NCBI RefSeq assembly: GCF_003399635.1
Contig: NZ_NBXB01000034.1
Coordinates: 62,001-126,000, forward strand
Reading direction: 5' to 3'
Length of the DNA: 64,000 bases
From: Subtercola boreus
GTDB lineage: Bacteria > Actinomycetota > Actinomycetes > Actinomycetales > Microbacteriaceae
Each line of letters opens with the position of its first letter. Within the stretch, counting starts at the first letter, position 1. Below, one piece after another: positions 45,777 through 54,760 of the stretch. Under the pieces are notes generated by a model. It searched no databases. It worked only from the letters and a program-made list of their open reading frames with translations, and was not told where the DNA came from. Position numbers and translations under genes: made by a program.

Positions 45777-47237
45777 CTAGGTGGTCGGAGCGTACTGCGG
45801 CTCCCCCGTCGGGTACTGCGCCACCGGCGTCTCGGCGAGCTTCGTGTCGTACTCCTCCTGGGCGAGTGCGTTCTTCGCCTTGAGTTTGCGACCATGTGAG
45901 GCGATCCAGGCCCCTGCCCAGATCGGCACCTCGCGGGCGACCAACGCACCGGCGAGAGTGAGCGGATCCATCACGAGCGACTTCACGAAGCTGGTGATGT
46001 CCGAGCCCGACAGAGTCCACGCCTGCACGGCGAGCAGTGCTCCGAGGATCGTGGCGCCGTAGACGACGACACCGATCAGGAAGCCTCCGAGCACGTAGGC
46101 CCACCAGCCGGCACGGTTGACGATCACCACGGTGAGGATGAGGGCGAGGGCGAAGAAGATCACCGGAACGTAGAACGCCGGGCTCGCCGCGAACTGGCCC
46201 ACCACGGAGACCAGTCGCGAGCCGGGCACCGAGAACGCGAGGATCGCGGCTGCCGCAGCGGCGTACACGACGGCGAAGACGAGGGCTGCGAGGAGCGAGA
46301 CGAGGATGCCGAACCCGCGGTTGCTGCGGCGCTTCGGGGGCGTCAGGATCGGGACGGCGATCGCCGTGGGCGCCGCGAAGGCCGCTACGGGATAGACGCC
46401 GTTCGGGCTGACGGCGGCCGTCTCGGCGGAAGCGCCCTGTGCGGGAGCCCCTGCGGTCTGCGACACCGGTGCCGACCCGGACACCGCGGTGTCTGAGGCG
46501 GGTGGGGTGCTCTGCGAGGCCGATGCGGGCGGGACAGGAGGCGCGAAGGCGGCGGGTGGCGGGATGAACGCCGCCGCCGGGTACGCGACGGCACCGGTGT
46601 CGGCGGCCGACGCTGCGGACTCCGTGGGACTCTGCACGGCGACAGGCGCGGCAGCGGCCGGGGACTCGATCGGGCCGTCTGCAACCGGGGACTCGACAGG
46701 AACGCCCGCAACCGGGGACTCGACAGGGGCGCCCGCAGCCGGGGGCTGGACCGGCGCGCCGGTGCCCGTCACCGGAGCCGGATAGCGGGGAACTGTCTCG
46801 GGAGTCGCCGCGGGCTGCGCGTAGGCGGCCGACGCGGGTACCTCGTCTGCCGGCACGGACGAGGCAGGCGTCTGCCCACCCGGCGCCTCCCAGTGGGGCG
46901 CTGTCTCCGGCACAGCGGGCGCGTCGAAGACCTCCGAGCCCTCCGTGAGGGGTTCGGCGATCGGCGCGGGAGTCGTGGCCGGCACGAAGACCGGCTGAGC
47001 GTCGGCCGCGGGGGCCGCGTCGACCGAATCATCCGAACCGACCGACGCATCCGAACCGCCCGACGTATCCGCGCCTCCCGACGCACCGTCGGCGGGGTAC
47101 TCGGCTTCCGCGTAGACGCTGTCGGCGGAGGGCTCCCCGGCGAAGGCCGGGCCCGGCGCGCCCGGGCCTGCGGGCGGCGGCCCGGCGTTCTCGACCCGGT
47201 TCGGGGCGTCGTCTTCGGTGCGGTCGTCTGTACTCAT
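45777..47237 (-). CDS. membrane protein with long disordered N-terminal region, function unknown
   Basis: 486 residues. The first 310 or so are low-complexity, rich in Ala, Pro, Ser, Val and Asp, with repeated P-V-E-S-P-V-A units, and are probably disordered. The C-terminal 170 contain three or four membrane helices (GFGILVSLLAALVFAVVYAAA; AFYVPVIFFALALILTVVIV; WWAYVLGGFLIGVVVYGATILGALL). No catalytic motif is visible and I do not recognise the family. The ATG at 47235-47237 is chosen. It follows the YhgE gene by 26 bases on the same strand and may be part of that transcript. Confidence 0.75.
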   Translation of the reverse strand: MSTDDRTEDDAPNRVENAGPPPAGPGAPGPAFAGEPSADSVYAEAEYPADGASGGADTSGGSDASVGSDDSVDAAPAADAQPVFVPATTPAPIAEPLTEGSEVFDAPAVPETAPHWEAPGGQTPASSVPADEVPASAAYAQPAATPETVPRYPAPVTGTGAPVQPPAAGAPVESPVAGVPVESPVADGPIESPAAAAPVAVQSPTESAASAADTGAVAYPAAAFIPPPAAFAPPVPPASASQSTPPASDTAVSGSAPVSQTAGAPAQGASAETAAVSPNGVYPVAAFAAPTAIAVPILTPPKRRSNRGFGILVSLLAALVFAVVYAAAAAAILAFSVPGSRLVSVVGQFAASPAFYVPVIFFALALILTVVIVNRAGWWAYVLGGFLIGVVVYGATILGALLAVQAWTLSGSDITSFVKSLVMDPLTLAGALVAREVPIWAGAWIASHGRKLKAKNALAQEEYDTKLAETPVAQYPTGEPQYAPTT

Positions 47238-47263
47238 GCGCACACTTTACTCACAGTCGCGCC

Positions 47264-49189
47264 TCAGCTGAGGGAGGTCACGCTGCGCCGCCGGGAAATC
47301 GCGACGAGGGTGAACGCCAGGCCCAGCCCGGTCACCACGACGAGCGTCACGACGACTCCCCCAATTGCCGCTCCACCGTCGGATCCCGCACCGGTGAGGA
47401 GTCCCTGCATCCCGCGCACGGCGGCCGAGAGCGGCAGGATCGACGAGAGCGTCTGGAACCAGCCCGGGCTGAGGGCCGCGGGCACCAGGACGCCCGCAGC
47501 GGCGACCTGCAAAACGAGGAAGGCGAGCGAGAGCATCCGGCCCACCCGTCCGAACAGCGCGATGAGCCCCTGGTGCACGACGACGAAAGCGACGGAGAGA
47601 CCCAGCACGAAGAGGGCGCTCCCGAGAGGGTTCGCCGAGGAGACCCCGATCAGCTGCAGCCCGACGATCACGGCGAGCGCCTGCACAACGGCAAGCCCGA
47701 GAGCCGGCAGCAGCGACTGCCTCAGGATGCGCCATCCACCCGCCGACGACGACAGCGCCTGCGCCGTGAACGGAGTCAGGAGCAGGTAGAGCGCGAACGC
47801 CCCCAACCAGAGCGCGACGGGGATCATCACCGACGCGGTCGCGACCTGGGCACTCGGCAGGGCCTGGCTGTCGGTCACGGTCGTCACCACCGGGGTGGCC
47901 ACCACCGTGGCGAACGTCGCCTGCTGGTCGGCCGTGTAGCTCGGCACCGCTGCCGCCGCGGAACCGAGGCCGGACGACAGGGTGCCGACTCCCGAGGCCA
48001 CGCCGGCCGTGCCCTGGACGAGCTGCGGCGCGTACCCGTTCAGCTGTTGGAGCCCGCTGGTCAGTCCCGCCGCGCCCGTGGCTGCCCCGGCGATGCCGGT
48101 CACGAGGGCCGGCATGCTGTCGGCGAGAGTGGTCGTGCCCTTCGAGATCAGGGCGTTGCCATCCTTCAACAGCGCCCCTGCCACCGCACCAGCGTCGAGC
48201 GAGAGTCCCACGTCGAGGCTTGAGAGGGCGACGTCATCGGACAATTTCTTGATGGCGGCGACCCGCGAGGCCACTTCGGCCGTCGAGAGCTTCGGCAGAT
48301 CGGTCGACAGGGCGGCGATCTTCACGTTCAGCTCCAGCTGCCGCGCCTCGATGCTGTCCTGCTTCTTCGCCGTGTCGGTGATCCCGTCGGAGAGCAGCGC
48401 GCTGCCGTCGCGGGCGACACCGGCGAGTTCGGCCAGTCCGCGGGTGGCGTCGGGCAGAGGTGCGAGCGATGTCGACGCCTTCTCGAGGCCCGAACTGAGG
48501 GTCTCGGCGCCTCCGGAGAGCTTGCCGATCCCGTCGGCCATGCCCGCGCCGAGCGTCGACACCTGGCCGGCGACGGTCACGAGCTCTCCGCTCTTCTCCG
48601 CGGTGGTCGTCAGCTGGTCGTGGATGCTCGTGAACCCGCCGAGCAGTCCCTTCACGTAGCTCTGGGTCACACTCGCCGAGAGCGCCTCGTTGACGTTCGT
48701 CGCGAGTGCCGAGGCGAGCAGGGCGGCCACGTAGCTCTGAGCACCATTGGTCTTCACCTCGAGAGAGGCGGCGGCCGGACTGGTGGTACCGGTCGAGACA
48801 TAGAGCTCGGAGAAGTTGCTCGGAATCGTGACGACCGCCGAATAGGCGCCCGAGTCGAGGCCCGCTGTGGCGTCGTCGGCGTTGGTGAGCTTCCAGCTGA
48901 ATCCGCTGCCGGCCTGGCCGCTGATGAGCTGCGTGGTCAGGAGCTTTCCGGCGGGAACCGTCGTCTCGACACCGTTCACCAGAGTCTTGGTCGTGGCGTC
49001 GAGGTTCACAATGGCGGCCGGGAGGTTGGGCGCGCCCGTCGCCCCCTCTGCGGTGTTCGAGAAGGCGGAGACGGCGACACCCGCCACGAGCAGCGGTGTC
49101 GCAACGGCCAGCACCAGGGCGATCATCCGGGTGACGGATGATCGTGGGGCACGGTCGGCGGACTTCAGGAGTGTCGACAGCATGCTCAT
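47264..49189 (-). CDS. YhgE/Pip domain-containing membrane protein
   Basis: 641 residues with the YhgE/Pip layout: one N-terminal membrane helix (about 20-45), a large extracytoplasmic region with long alpha-helical, coiled-coil-like segments (SGGAETLSSGLEKAS, GLTSGLQQL, GVGTLSSGLGSA), and about five C-terminal membrane helices like an ABC-2 permease. The family includes the Lactococcus phage-infection protein Pip and relatives of the type VII secretion component EsaA; its biochemical role is not settled. The ATG at 49187-49189 overlaps the MMPL stop (ATGA), so the two are translationally coupled and probably act together. Confidence 0.9.
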   Translation of the reverse strand: MSMLSTLLKSADRAPRSSVTRMIALVLAVATPLLVAGVAVSAFSNTAEGATGAPNLPAAIVNLDATTKTLVNGVETTVPAGKLLTTQLISGQAGSGFSWKLTNADDATAGLDSGAYSAVVTIPSNFSELYVSTGTTSPAAASLEVKTNGAQSYVAALLASALATNVNEALSASVTQSYVKGLLGGFTSIHDQLTTTAEKSGELVTVAGQVSTLGAGMADGIGKLSGGAETLSSGLEKASTSLAPLPDATRGLAELAGVARDGSALLSDGITDTAKKQDSIEARQLELNVKIAALSTDLPKLSTAEVASRVAAIKKLSDDVALSSLDVGLSLDAGAVAGALLKDGNALISKGTTTLADSMPALVTGIAGAATGAAGLTSGLQQLNGYAPQLVQGTAGVASGVGTLSSGLGSAAAAVPSYTADQQATFATVVATPVVTTVTDSQALPSAQVATASVMIPVALWLGAFALYLLLTPFTAQALSSSAGGWRILRQSLLPALGLAVVQALAVIVGLQLIGVSSANPLGSALFVLGLSVAFVVVHQGLIALFGRVGRMLSLAFLVLQVAAAGVLVPAALSPGWFQTLSSILPLSAAVRGMQGLLTGAGSDGGAAIGGVVVTLVVVTGLGLAFTLVAISRRRSVTSLS

Positions 49190-52100
49190 ACGAGGGCTCC
49201 CTGTTCGGTCGGGATCGGTGCGGCAGCGAGCTGCAGGATGACGAGGGAGCGGCCCGTGAGGGACAGGGGTGCGGCCGGGGTGTCGGCGTGCCCGCCCCGG
49301 TGAGGATCGAGGATCTGCTGCGGGAACCCGGCAGCGGAGCCCTGGACGGCGCACACCAGTGTCACGTCCCGACCTGCCTGGGCGGCGACCGCGGCGAGGA
49401 GCTCGGCGACGAGCGGCGAGGGGAGGGAGCGCAGGTCGATGGCGATCAACTCGGCCGAGGAGGCCAGGGCGAGTGCGACGTCGATGCACCAGCGCGCCGG
49501 CACGCCGAGCGCGGTCAGCTGTGTGGACTGGTCGGATGCTGTGGCGGGTGCACCGGCATCTGCCACACCCGCCACCACGTCCTCCAGCACTCGCAGGTGG
49601 GCGCCGACCCGCTCGAGTTGCCTGGGCCGTTCGCCTCGCGGGGCGTCGAGCCTCACCTCGCCGAGGAGGTACTCGCCGACCGTCAGCGCAGACCCGTCGG
49701 CGTCGACCACCAGCCGGGCGCGCCGACGGAGGGCGGAAGCCTCGAACGGCTGCGGATGACCCAGCACACTGAGGTGACCGGCGAAGCGAGGGAGCCTGCC
49801 CGTCAGAGCGGCCAGCACGGCGGCCCCGGCCACATCGGCACCGAGGTGGGACTCGGCACCCGGCTCTTCGAACACCAGCGCGATCCCGCCGGACTCGACG
49901 GCGAGGTCGAACGGCTGCTGACCTGCGAGCGTGAGGGATCCGGCCGCGACCGCGTCGGTGATCGCGGGGCGCGGGACGAGTGGAGCGAGCTGCGCTTCCC
50001 GGGCGGCCTTCCGGGCAGCTTTCGCCTCGGCTGCGGCGGCTTTTGCGAGCATCCGCCTCTCGGCGGCGGCAGCTGAGCGTGTGACGGGGGCCGGGGCTTC
50101 GTCGCGGGCAGCAAGGTTGTGCGCTGTGACGTCGGTGGCAGCATCCGTGGCGCCGGCACTGCCGTCGGCGCCTCCGTCGGTGCGGGCCTCTGTGCTGGCC
50201 CCGGTGCTGGCATCGGCACCCGCGGCACCTGCACCCCGATCATCCGGAACCGGAGAGCCGTGCGCGAGCGCGGCCGCCTCGGCATCCCCCGGCCGCCAGT
50301 CGCGGGCCGCGATCAGCTCGTGCACCTTCTCGCCCTCGATGTCGACGTTCGGCAGGTGACGACCCAGCCAGGCCGGCAGGTACCAGGCGCGGGTTCCGAG
50401 CATGGCCATGACCGCGGGGATGAGGGTCATGCGCACGAGGAACGCGTCGATGAGCACGCCGACAGCCAGCGCGAAGGCGAGCGGCTGCACCGCAGCGCCC
50501 GAACCCGGAACGAACGAGGCGAAGACGCTGAACATGATGAGGGCCGCCGCGGTCACCACGCGTGCCGCTGCACTGAAACCGTCGAGAACGGATGCCCGCC
50601 CCTCGCCGGTGCGCGAGAACTCCTCGCGCATGCGGGAGACGAGGAAGACGTGGTAGTCCATCGCCAGCCCGAACAGCACGGCCATCACGAGGATCGGCAT
50701 GAAGCTGATCACCGGCCCGACCTTCTGCACTCCGAGCAGGTCGGCAAGAACACCGTCATTGAAGACCAGCGTCACGACACCGAGAGAGGCGCCGACAGAC
50801 AGGAGGAAGCCCAGGGTCGCACTGATCGGCACCGCCAGCGAACGGAACACCATCGTCAGCAGCACCAGGCAGAGCCCGACCACGACGAGGGCGAAGATCG
50901 GCAGGGCGTCGCCCAGCTGTGTGGAGATGTCGATCGCCACGGCGGTCTGGCCGGTGACCATGTAGGTGAAACCGTTCGCTGCCTCGAACGCAGGGGCGTC
51001 GTTGCGGAGGGTCTGGACGAGCTGTTTCGTGGCATCGGAATCGGGGCCACTCGACGGCGTCAGCGAGACGATCGCCATGTCGAGGGCGCTGTTCGGGATG
51101 ACCGGGCTCACTGAGTCGACGTCGGCGATGCCGGTGAACTGCTTGCCGAGGGCATCGAGCGCAGCCTGCAGGTTCTGGGCCTCGACCGATCCGATGTCCG
51201 CAGTGATCAGCAGCGGGCCGTTGAAGCCGGGGCCGTAGCCCGCGTCGAGCAGATCGTAGGCGACACGGGCCTGGGAGCCGGGGGCCTGGTAGCCCGCATC
51301 GGGCACGGTGAGAGCGAGGTGGAGCGCCGGGAACGCCAGCGCCAGCAGGGCCAGCGGCACGATGACGACCGTGATCAGCGGTCGACGTGTGACGACCCGC
51401 ACCCACCGCCTGCCGAGCGTCGGCTTCGTGCCCGGCGCGGGGTTCTGCATCTCCCGTTCGCGCCTCGCGGTTCGGGAATCGGGCCTCGGAACGAGCTTCG
51501 TGTTGAGGAGTCCGAGGATGGCGGGCAGCAGGGTGAGCGCCGCGGCGACGGCGAGCAGCACGCCGAACGCCGCACCGAGACCCATGATCGACAGGAACGG
51601 GATGTTCACCACCGACAGGCCGATCAGGGCGATGATCACGGTGATGCCGGCGAAGACAACAGCGCTGCCGGCGGTGGAGTTCGCGATGGCCACGGACTCC
51701 CGCGCCGGGACGCCGGCCGCGAGTTGGGAGCGGTGCCGCGAGACGATGAAGAGGGAATAGTCGATGCCGACCGCCAAGCCGAGCATCTGGGCGAGGATCG
51801 GCGCCGACGAGGAGATCGTCACGAAATCCGAGACGATCGTGATCGACGAGGTCGAGATGGCCACTCCGAAGATCGCGGTGATCAGGGGCATGCCGGCCGC
51901 CAGCAGCGAGCCGATGGTGATGGCCAGGATTATCAGGGCGACGACGAGGCTGCCCGCCTCCTGCGACGGGTCCGATGCGGGCTCGAGCGCCTTGACTCCC
52001 GCGTAGGCGACGGTCAGGCCGTTCTCGGCGATGCTGTCGCCCATCGACTCGAGGGCCTCGGTGTCGGCGTCGGTGAGATCAGCGGCCGGCACAGAGTAGG

Positions 52101-52515
52101 CGATCGAGATGTAGGCCATCGAGTTGTCGGGGGCGATCTGCGCGGCAGCGGCGGCCGCCACGGCGGGGGCACCCGAGGTGTCGAACGGATCGGTGACACT
52201 CGACTGGCCGGGCAGCGTCTTCATCTGCGCCGCCACACCGGAGATCTGCGATTCGAAGCTCCGTATGCTCTGCCCGGAGGGTGCGACGAAGATGACCTTG
52301 GAGCTGCCGCCGTTGGCTGCGGGGAACCGGCTGCCGAGCAGATCGATGGCTGTCTGCGACTGCGTTCCCGGGATCTCGACCGCAGCCGAACCCTTGCCGG
52401 GGAAGGCGAGGGCGCCGCCCACGGCGGCCACCACGATCAGCAGCCACACACCCATGACGAGGAAGTGTCTCCGGGCTGCGAACGCGCCGATCCGATACAG
52501 CAGTACAGCCATCAT
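49186..52515 (-). CDS. MMPL-family transporter fused to a degenerate ABC-ATPase-like domain
   Basis: 1109 residues. Residues 1-720 are a complete RND/MMPL transporter: twelve predicted membrane helices and two periplasmic loops, with transmembrane motifs GLAVGIDYSLF (246-256) and GLAMDYHVFL (616-625) holding the proton-relay aspartates. Residues 730-850 are an Ala/Asp/Lys-rich linker. Residues 860-1070 follow the outline of an ABC nucleotide-binding domain (VFEEPGAESHLG, AALTGRLPRFAGHLSVLGH, ALALASSAELIAIDLRSL), but the Walker A lysine, the LSGGQ signature and the Walker B glutamate are missing. It should not hydrolyse ATP. The ATG at 52515 (MMAVLLYR) matches family starts; ATG 52548 adds 11 residues. 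It overlaps yhgE (ATGA). Confidence 0.88.
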   Translation of the reverse strand: MMAVLLYRIGAFAARRHFLVMGVWLLIVVAAVGGALAFPGKGSAAVEIPGTQSQTAIDLLGSRFPAANGGSSKVIFVAPSGQSIRSFESQISGVAAQMKTLPGQSSVTDPFDTSGAPAVAAAAAAQIAPDNSMAYISIAYSVPAADLTDADTEALESMGDSIAENGLTVAYAGVKALEPASDPSQEAGSLVVALIILAITIGSLLAAGMPLITAIFGVAISTSSITIVSDFVTISSSAPILAQMLGLAVGIDYSLFIVSRHRSQLAAGVPARESVAIANSTAGSAVVFAGITVIIALIGLSVVNIPFLSIMGLGAAFGVLLAVAAALTLLPAILGLLNTKLVPRPDSRTARREREMQNPAPGTKPTLGRRWVRVVTRRPLITVVIVPLALLALAFPALHLALTVPDAGYQAPGSQARVAYDLLDAGYGPGFNGPLLITADIGSVEAQNLQAALDALGKQFTGIADVDSVSPVIPNSALDMAIVSLTPSSGPDSDATKQLVQTLRNDAPAFEAANGFTYMVTGQTAVAIDISTQLGDALPIFALVVVGLCLVLLTMVFRSLAVPISATLGFLLSVGASLGVVTLVFNDGVLADLLGVQKVGPVISFMPILVMAVLFGLAMDYHVFLVSRMREEFSRTGEGRASVLDGFSAAARVVTAAALIMFSVFASFVPGSGAAVQPLAFALAVGVLIDAFLVRMTLIPAVMAMLGTRAWYLPAWLGRHLPNVDIEGEKVHELIAARDWRPGDAEAAALAHGSPVPDDRGAGAAGADASTGASTEARTDGGADGSAGATDAATDVTAHNLAARDEAPAPVTRSAAAAERRMLAKAAAAEAKAARKAAREAQLAPLVPRPAITDAVAAGSLTLAGQQPFDLAVESGGIALVFEEPGAESHLGADVAGAAVLAALTGRLPRFAGHLSVLGHPQPFEASALRRRARLVVDADGSALTVGEYLLGEVRLDAPRGERPRQLERVGAHLRVLEDVVAGVADAGAPATASDQSTQLTALGVPARWCIDVALALASSAELIAIDLRSLPSPLVAELLAAVAAQAGRDVTLVCAVQGSAAGFPQQILDPHRGGHADTPAAPLSLTGRSLVILQLAAAPIPTEQGALV

Positions 52516-52587
52516 GGCCCCCGTCAGATGGCACCCAGCGAGGGTCATACCAGGCGATGACTTCGGAAGTCGGGGTGCTCAACGCTC

Positions 52588-52617
52588 AAGATAGCGGACA
52601 GCCAAGTTGAGAAGCAA
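52588..52617 (-). promoter_or_regulatory. probable promoter of the MMPL-YhgE operon
   Basis: TTGCTT (52612-52617), 18-base spacer, TATCTT (52588-52593). Predicted start is about 65 bases before the ATG at 52515. Confidence 0.45.
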
Positions 52618-52670
52618 AAACAGACAGCGAGGTTCACCCGAAGGTGGGGCGCGCGCCCGGCTGCGCACCA

Positions 52671-52676
52671 TAGGCT
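52671..52676 (+). promoter_or_regulatory. probable -10 box of a leaderless gene
   Basis: TAGGCT lies 7 bases before the ATG at 52684, with no ribosome site. It supports 52684 as the start rather than the GTG at 52678. Confidence 0.45.
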
Positions 52677-52683
52677 GGTGCGG

Positions 52684-53586
52684 ATGATTCCCCCGGTGCA
52701 CCGCCGACTCCGCCTGAGCGGGCTGGCCGCGGAACTGCGCGCCGACGATCTCGGTGGCGCGGGCTTCACCCTCTACATCGGTGACGAACAGCAGTCGCAC
52801 GTCTTCACGGGCGACCCCCTGGAGCTGCGGTTCGACTACCTCCGCCGCATCGCGAACCTCGCCGGCCTGCTCGCACCGGCGGGCGTTCCGCTCCGGGTGC
52901 TGCATCTCGGTGGAGGCGCCCTGACGCTGGCCCGCCACCTCGCGCTGGCCCGTCCGGGTTCGCCGCAGACCGTGATCGAATACGAGTCCGACCTGTTCGA
53001 CTTCGTGACCGAGGTGGCGCCGCTGCCGCCTGGCACCGAGCTCCGGGTGATCATCGCCGACGCTCGCGAGGGGCTGCACCGCGCATCCGGAACCGACGGC
53101 TACGACCTCATTGTCGCCGACGTCTACCTCGGCTCGACGACACCGGCCCACCTGACGAGTGTGGAGTTCTACCGCGACGTCGCGGCGCTGCTCAGCACCG
53201 GCGGGGTCCTCGCCGTCAACGTGGCCGACGATGCGGGCCTGCCTGTCGCCCGGGCGGCCGCCGCGACGCTCGCGGAGGTGTTCCCGACGGTCCTGGTCGC
53301 CGGCGCGTCGGGACTCACCGACCAGCTCGACGAGGGCAACGCCGTGCTGTTCGCCTCCCGTTGGCGTGGCCTCGCCTCGCTGCAGGCCGGGCTCCAGGCG
53401 GCAGGCCCGCACCCGAGCGGACTGGTGGGTGCCGACCGCCTGGCCGCCTTCATCGGTGCTGCGCGCCCGGTGCGGGATGCTGCCGTGTCGGGTTCCCGCG
53501 CGGGGAACCGCCGCGCGCGGGTCACCGGGAAGGCTCCAGATGCCCGTGGGCGGACAGCCGAGGATGCTCCGGATGCCCATGGCTGA
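52684..53586 (+). CDS. spermidine-synthase-like SAM-fold protein
   Basis: 300 residues. The Rossmann fold of polyamine synthases is visible: LRVLHLGGGALTLARHLALARP (cofactor loop), VIEYESDLFDFV, DAREGL and YDLIVADVY. Actinobacterial proteins of this kind are annotated spermidine synthase, but aminopropyl transfer is not shown and some members have other roles. The N-terminal 60 residues are short of a full tetramerisation domain. It overlaps the next gene by about 14 bases, so the two are probably coupled. An Arg/Ala-rich tail of about 35 residues is extra. Confidence 0.78.
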   Translation: MIPPVHRRLRLSGLAAELRADDLGGAGFTLYIGDEQQSHVFTGDPLELRFDYLRRIANLAGLLAPAGVPLRVLHLGGGALTLARHLALARPGSPQTVIEYESDLFDFVTEVAPLPPGTELRVIIADAREGLHRASGTDGYDLIVADVYLGSTTPAHLTSVEFYRDVAALLSTGGVLAVNVADDAGLPVARAAAATLAEVFPTVLVAGASGLTDQLDEGNAVLFASRWRGLASLQAGLQAAGPHPSGLVGADRLAAFIGAARPVRDAAVSGSRAGNRRARVTGKAPDARGRTAEDAPDAHG

Positions 53587-54760
53587 GCCGCACTCCCCCG
53601 GCGCCGCCGGCCCGGCCGACGGCTCCCCTCTGCCTGCCATCCCCGCGCACGCCCGGGTGGTGGTGGTCGGTGCCGGGCAGGCGGGGCTCTCGGTGGCCCA
53701 CCACCTGGCGCACGGAGGTCTGGCGCCCGGTCAGGATCTGGTCGTGCTCGACCGATCCCCCGCCGCCGGGGGTGCGTGGCAGTTCCGCTGGGAGTCGTTG
53801 CGGCTCGGCACCGCCCACCGGGTCAACGATCTGCCCGGCATGCGGGAACTCGGGCTGAGCTTCGAGACCGCAGACCAGGGCCGCGCGGCGCGCGACGTGG
53901 TGGGTGAGTACTACGCGGAGTACGAGCGGCACTTCGGGCTCGCTGTGTTCCGGCCGGTGGCGGTGACGTCGGTGCGGGAGGCCGCCCGGGGCGCTCCCCG
54001 GTCGGGGTCCCTTCGCATTGACTACCTTCGCGGGGTGGGCGACGACGCGACCCGCGGCACCGTCATCGCCGACGTGCTGGTCAACGCGACCGGCACCTGG
54101 GGTGCACCGATCCGCCCGTACATCCCCGGAATCGAGACGTTCCGCGGCCGGCAGCTGAGCACCCCCGAGTACCGTTCGGCCGCCGAGTTCAGGGGCCAGC
54201 GGGTGATCGTGGTCGGCGGAGGAACCTCCGCCGTGGGCTTCGTGCTCGAGCTGGAGGGGATCGCGGCATCCACCACCTGGGTCACCCGCCGCCCGGTCGC
54301 GTTCGCGAGCGACGAGCCGGGTGAGGCGAGCGCGAGCATCGAGGGCCGGCTCGCCGCGGTCGCACAGCAGAACGACGCGGCACGGGCCGGCCGCGTGCTG
54401 CCCAGCATCATCAGCGGCACCGGCCTGCCCGCCACCGCCCGCAACCTGGGCGCGGCCCGGCGGGGCGTTCTGGTGGCGCGGCCCCCGTTCACCAGCATCG
54501 AACCGGGTGGCGTGCGCTTCGCCGACGGCAGCTTCGAGCCGGCCGACGTCATCATCTGGGCCACGGGCTTCCGGTCGGAGCTCGGCCATCTCGACACCCT
54601 GGGCCTCCGGGAGCCGGGCGGCGGAGTGGCCGCGACGGAGGGCCGGGCCGTGCGCAACCCCCGGGTGTTCCTCGCAGGCTACGGGCCGCAGGCGTCGACG
54701 ATCGGCGCGAACCGTGCGGGCCGGCTGGTGGCGCTTCAGGTGCTGGAAGCGCTCAGCTGA
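53573..54760 (+). CDS. flavin-containing monooxygenase / NAD(P)H-dependent FAD oxidoreductase
   Basis: About 395 residues. FAD motif VVVVGAGQAGLSVA near residue 30; NADPH motif VIVVGGGTSAVGFVLE near 220; VLVNATGTWGAPIRPYIPGIETF and ADVIIWATGF are typical of FMO/YUCCA-like and related oxidoreductases. Substrate is unknown. The start is one of ATG 53564, 53573 or 53579, all within the end of the upstream gene; 53573 is a compromise. It is convergent with the DUF475 gene and their ends overlap by 8 bases (54753-54760). Confidence 0.88.
   Translation: MPMAEPHSPGAAGPADGSPLPAIPAHARVVVVGAGQAGLSVAHHLAHGGLAPGQDLVVLDRSPAAGGAWQFRWESLRLGTAHRVNDLPGMRELGLSFETADQGRAARDVVGEYYAEYERHFGLAVFRPVAVTSVREAARGAPRSGSLRIDYLRGVGDDATRGTVIADVLVNATGTWGAPIRPYIPGIETFRGRQLSTPEYRSAAEFRGQRVIVVGGGTSAVGFVLELEGIAASTTWVTRRPVAFASDEPGEASASIEGRLAAVAQQNDAARAGRVLPSIISGTGLPATARNLGAARRGVLVARPPFTSIEPGGVRFADGSFEPADVIIWATGFRSELGHLDTLGLREPGGGVAATEGRAVRNPRVFLAGYGPQASTIGANRAGRLVALQVLEALS

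Noticed and set aside
54753-54760. 8-base tail-to-tail overlap of the flavin monooxygenase and DUF475 genes as a frameshift or error
   Set aside because: Both proteins end with normal-looking C-termini; short convergent overlaps are ordinary in compact genomes.
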